Source: Hymenobacter sp. BT559
Lineage (GTDB): Bacteria; Bacteroidota; Bacteroidia; Cytophagales; Hymenobacteraceae
NCBI RefSeq assembly: GCF_017571525.1
Contig: NZ_JAGETY010000003.1
Coordinates: forward strand, 124,001-188,000
Length of the DNA: 64,000 nucleotides
Direction of reading: 5' to 3'
The notes beneath the pieces are model-generated. The model searched no databases, was not told the origin of the DNA, and worked only from the letters and a program-made list of their open reading frames with translations. The position numbers were made by a program, and so were the translations under genes. Below, one piece after another: positions 62,644 to 64,000 of the stretch. The stretch's first letter is position 1. Each line of letters begins with the position of its first letter.

Positions 62644-63930
62644 CTACATGTGCCCCCTGGCGCGGGTTTCGCCCATGCGCCAATACACGAGCAGCGAAAT
62701 GAACGCGCAACCTGTCACATACCAATAGAAGTATTCGGCCACGCCCTGGTCTTTGGCCAGCAGCGCCAGGTACTCGGCCGTGCCGCCAAATAGGGCCGCC
62801 GTGAGCGCAAACGGCAGCCCCACCCCCAGCGCCCTAATGTGGGTTGGAAACAGCTCGGCCTTCACAATGGCCGAGATGCTGGTGTAGCCGCTCACCACAA
62901 AGAGCGCCGCAATAAGCAGCCCGAAGGCGCCCCACGCGCTAGTAGTGTGGGCCAGTGTGCGCAGCAGCGGCACCGTGCCCAGCGTGGCCCCGATGCCAAA
63001 AAACAGTAGCACCGGCCGCCGCCCCACCACGTCGGAAATGGCCCCTAGCAGCGGCTGAAACAGCAGCGCCACGGCCATCGCCCCAAACGAGATAAGGGTG
63101 GCCTGCTCCTTGGTGAAGCCGCTGGTGTTCACCAAAAACTTCTGGGCGTAGGTGGTGAAGGTGTAAAACGCCAGCGTGCCGCCCAGCGTGAGGCCCACCA
63201 CGGTGAGCGTTTCGCGCGGGTAGGCCCGTAGCTGCTGCACAGCCGAGAGCCGGGCCGGCCGTTCGCTAGCCCCCTTAGCGGCTTTTTCCTGCTCAAAGGC
63301 GGCCGTTTCGCTCATGTGCGAGCGCAGGTACAGCGCCCCGATGGCCGCGCCGGCCCCAATCACAAACGGAATACGCCAGCCCCAGGCCGTCATTTCGGCG
63401 GGTGTAATAAACTGCTGCAACGTGAGTTGCACAATCAGCGCCAGCAGCTGCCCACCCATGAGCGTGAGGTACTGAAAGCTCGACCAGAAGCCCCGGTGGC
63501 GCTCGCCGGCCATCTCGCTGAGGTAGGTGGCCGAGGTGCCGTACTCGCCGCCCACGCTAATGCCTTGCAGCAGCCGGGCCAGCAGCAGCAGCGCGGGTGC
63601 CCCCAGCCCAATAGTGGCGTAGCCCGGCGCGCAGGCAATGAGCAGCGAGCCGCCCGCCATCAGTTGCACGCTCAGCAGCAGCGCCGCCCGCCGCCCATGC
63701 TTGTCGGCATAATTACCCAGAAACCCCGCCCCTAGCGGCCGCATCAAAAAGCCTACCGCGAAGATGGCCGCCGTATTCAGCAGCTGCGCCGTGGGGCTGG
63801 CCTTCGGAAAAAAGACGGGCGCGAAGTAGAGCGCAAACGCCGAGTAAGCGTACCAGTCGTACCACTCGACAAGGTTGCCGATGGAGCCGGAGACAATGGA
63901 GCGAAAGGGTGAGGCGGAATTAGCAGACAT
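62644..63930 (-). CDS. MFS transporter of the metabolite:H+ symporter group
   Basis: A 428-residue protein with twelve predicted helices. SIVSGSIGNLVEWYDWYAYS is the hallmark of the MHS group (proline/betaine ProP, ShiA, citrate). GRRAALLLS follows helix 2-3, and a family loop includes SVGGEYGTSATYLSEMA. I choose the ATG giving MSANSASPFRSIVSG because the alternative seven codons upstream adds unlike residues. A -7 box lies within a few bases of this ATG, so the mRNA may be leaderless. Substrate unknown. Confidence 0.9.
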   Translation of the reverse strand: MSANSASPFRSIVSGSIGNLVEWYDWYAYSAFALYFAPVFFPKASPTAQLLNTAAIFAVGFLMRPLGAGFLGNYADKHGRRAALLLSVQLMAGGSLLIACAPGYATIGLGAPALLLLARLLQGISVGGEYGTSATYLSEMAGERHRGFWSSFQYLTLMGGQLLALIVQLTLQQFITPAEMTAWGWRIPFVIGAGAAIGALYLRSHMSETAAFEQEKAAKGASERPARLSAVQQLRAYPRETLTVVGLTLGGTLAFYTFTTYAQKFLVNTSGFTKEQATLISFGAMAVALLFQPLLGAISDVVGRRPVLLFFGIGATLGTVPLLRTLAHTTSAWGAFGLLIAALFVVSGYTSISAIVKAELFPTHIRALGVGLPFALTAALFGGTAEYLALLAKDQGVAEYFYWYVTGCAFISLLVYWRMGETRARGHM

Positions 63931-63934
63931 GCGC

Positions 63935-63942
63935 CAAAAGTA
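63935..63942 (-). promoter_or_regulatory. Candidate -7 box for the MFS gene
   Basis: On the minus strand TACTTTTG matches TAnnTTTG, ending four bases before the chosen ATG. If real, the transcript would begin at or just after the start codon, so either it is leaderless, the true start lies downstream, or this is a chance match. Confidence 0.35.
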
Positions 63943-64000
63943 GCCCAGCACTGGCGCGAGTTTAGCGCAGCGTAACGCGTGACCAGCTTTGATGTGGAGG

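Overview
The window looks like chromosome of a GC-rich member of the Bacteroidota, most likely Hymenobacter or a close relative. This genus call is an inference. It rests on fused HisB and HisIE enzymes, a TonB-dependent receptor with a carboxypeptidase-regulatory-like N-terminus, DUF349, DUF1015 and DUF2911 proteins, several TAnnTTTG -7 boxes of the Bacteroidota sigma type, and a GC-rich sequence dense in GCTAGC and CTAGGG. I see no integrase, transposase, CRISPR array or rRNA.

Layout. 1-7.7 kb is a histidine operon read rightward: end of hisD, hisC, hisB, hisH, hisA, an unknown 208-residue protein, a HAD phosphatase, hisF, a glyoxalase-fold protein and hisIE, closed by a long hairpin. 7.7-9.8 kb is an accessory patch: an unrecognised leftward protein with helix-turn-helix-like N-terminus, a 29-bp inverted repeat upstream of it, and decayed coding sequence. 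9.8-18.4 kb holds a TPR protein, gyrA, an HD hydrolase coupled to a small lipoprotein, gpsA, a broken DUF4259 gene, AT-rich DNA with hairpins, a lipoprotein and a small EamA transporter. 18.4-26.6 kb is a leftward cluster: pdxH, DUF1015, three paralogous GT-C type membrane glycosyltransferases and maf.

26.7-41.4 kb holds yqgE, a DUF349 protein, a tRNA-Thr with a good promoter, a GT2 pseudogene, a PAS histidine kinase, alaS, then merR-dprA-pabC rightward, and leftward an amidohydrolase, small secreted proteins, thyA and an ankyrin protein. 41.6-55.7 kb has envelope genes (MMPL transporter, TonB receptor), an MpaB/DUF2809 pair, a histidine kinase overlapping its response regulator, a UvrA paralogue and a serine hydrolase. 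55.8-64 kb holds DUF1294, a membrane gene split by a shift in a seven-base homopolymer, a nuclease-helicase fusion behind gpmA, DUF2911, a GNAT and an MHS-type transporter.

The most noteworthy items are a dispersed palindromic element family (two 96-bp copies with related cores and a short derivative), the GT-C trio with a shared PNNH signature, the homopolymer-split membrane gene, the two extra genes inside the his operon, a near-identical 20-bp leader before hisH and hisA, and the accessory patch at 7.7-9.6 kb.
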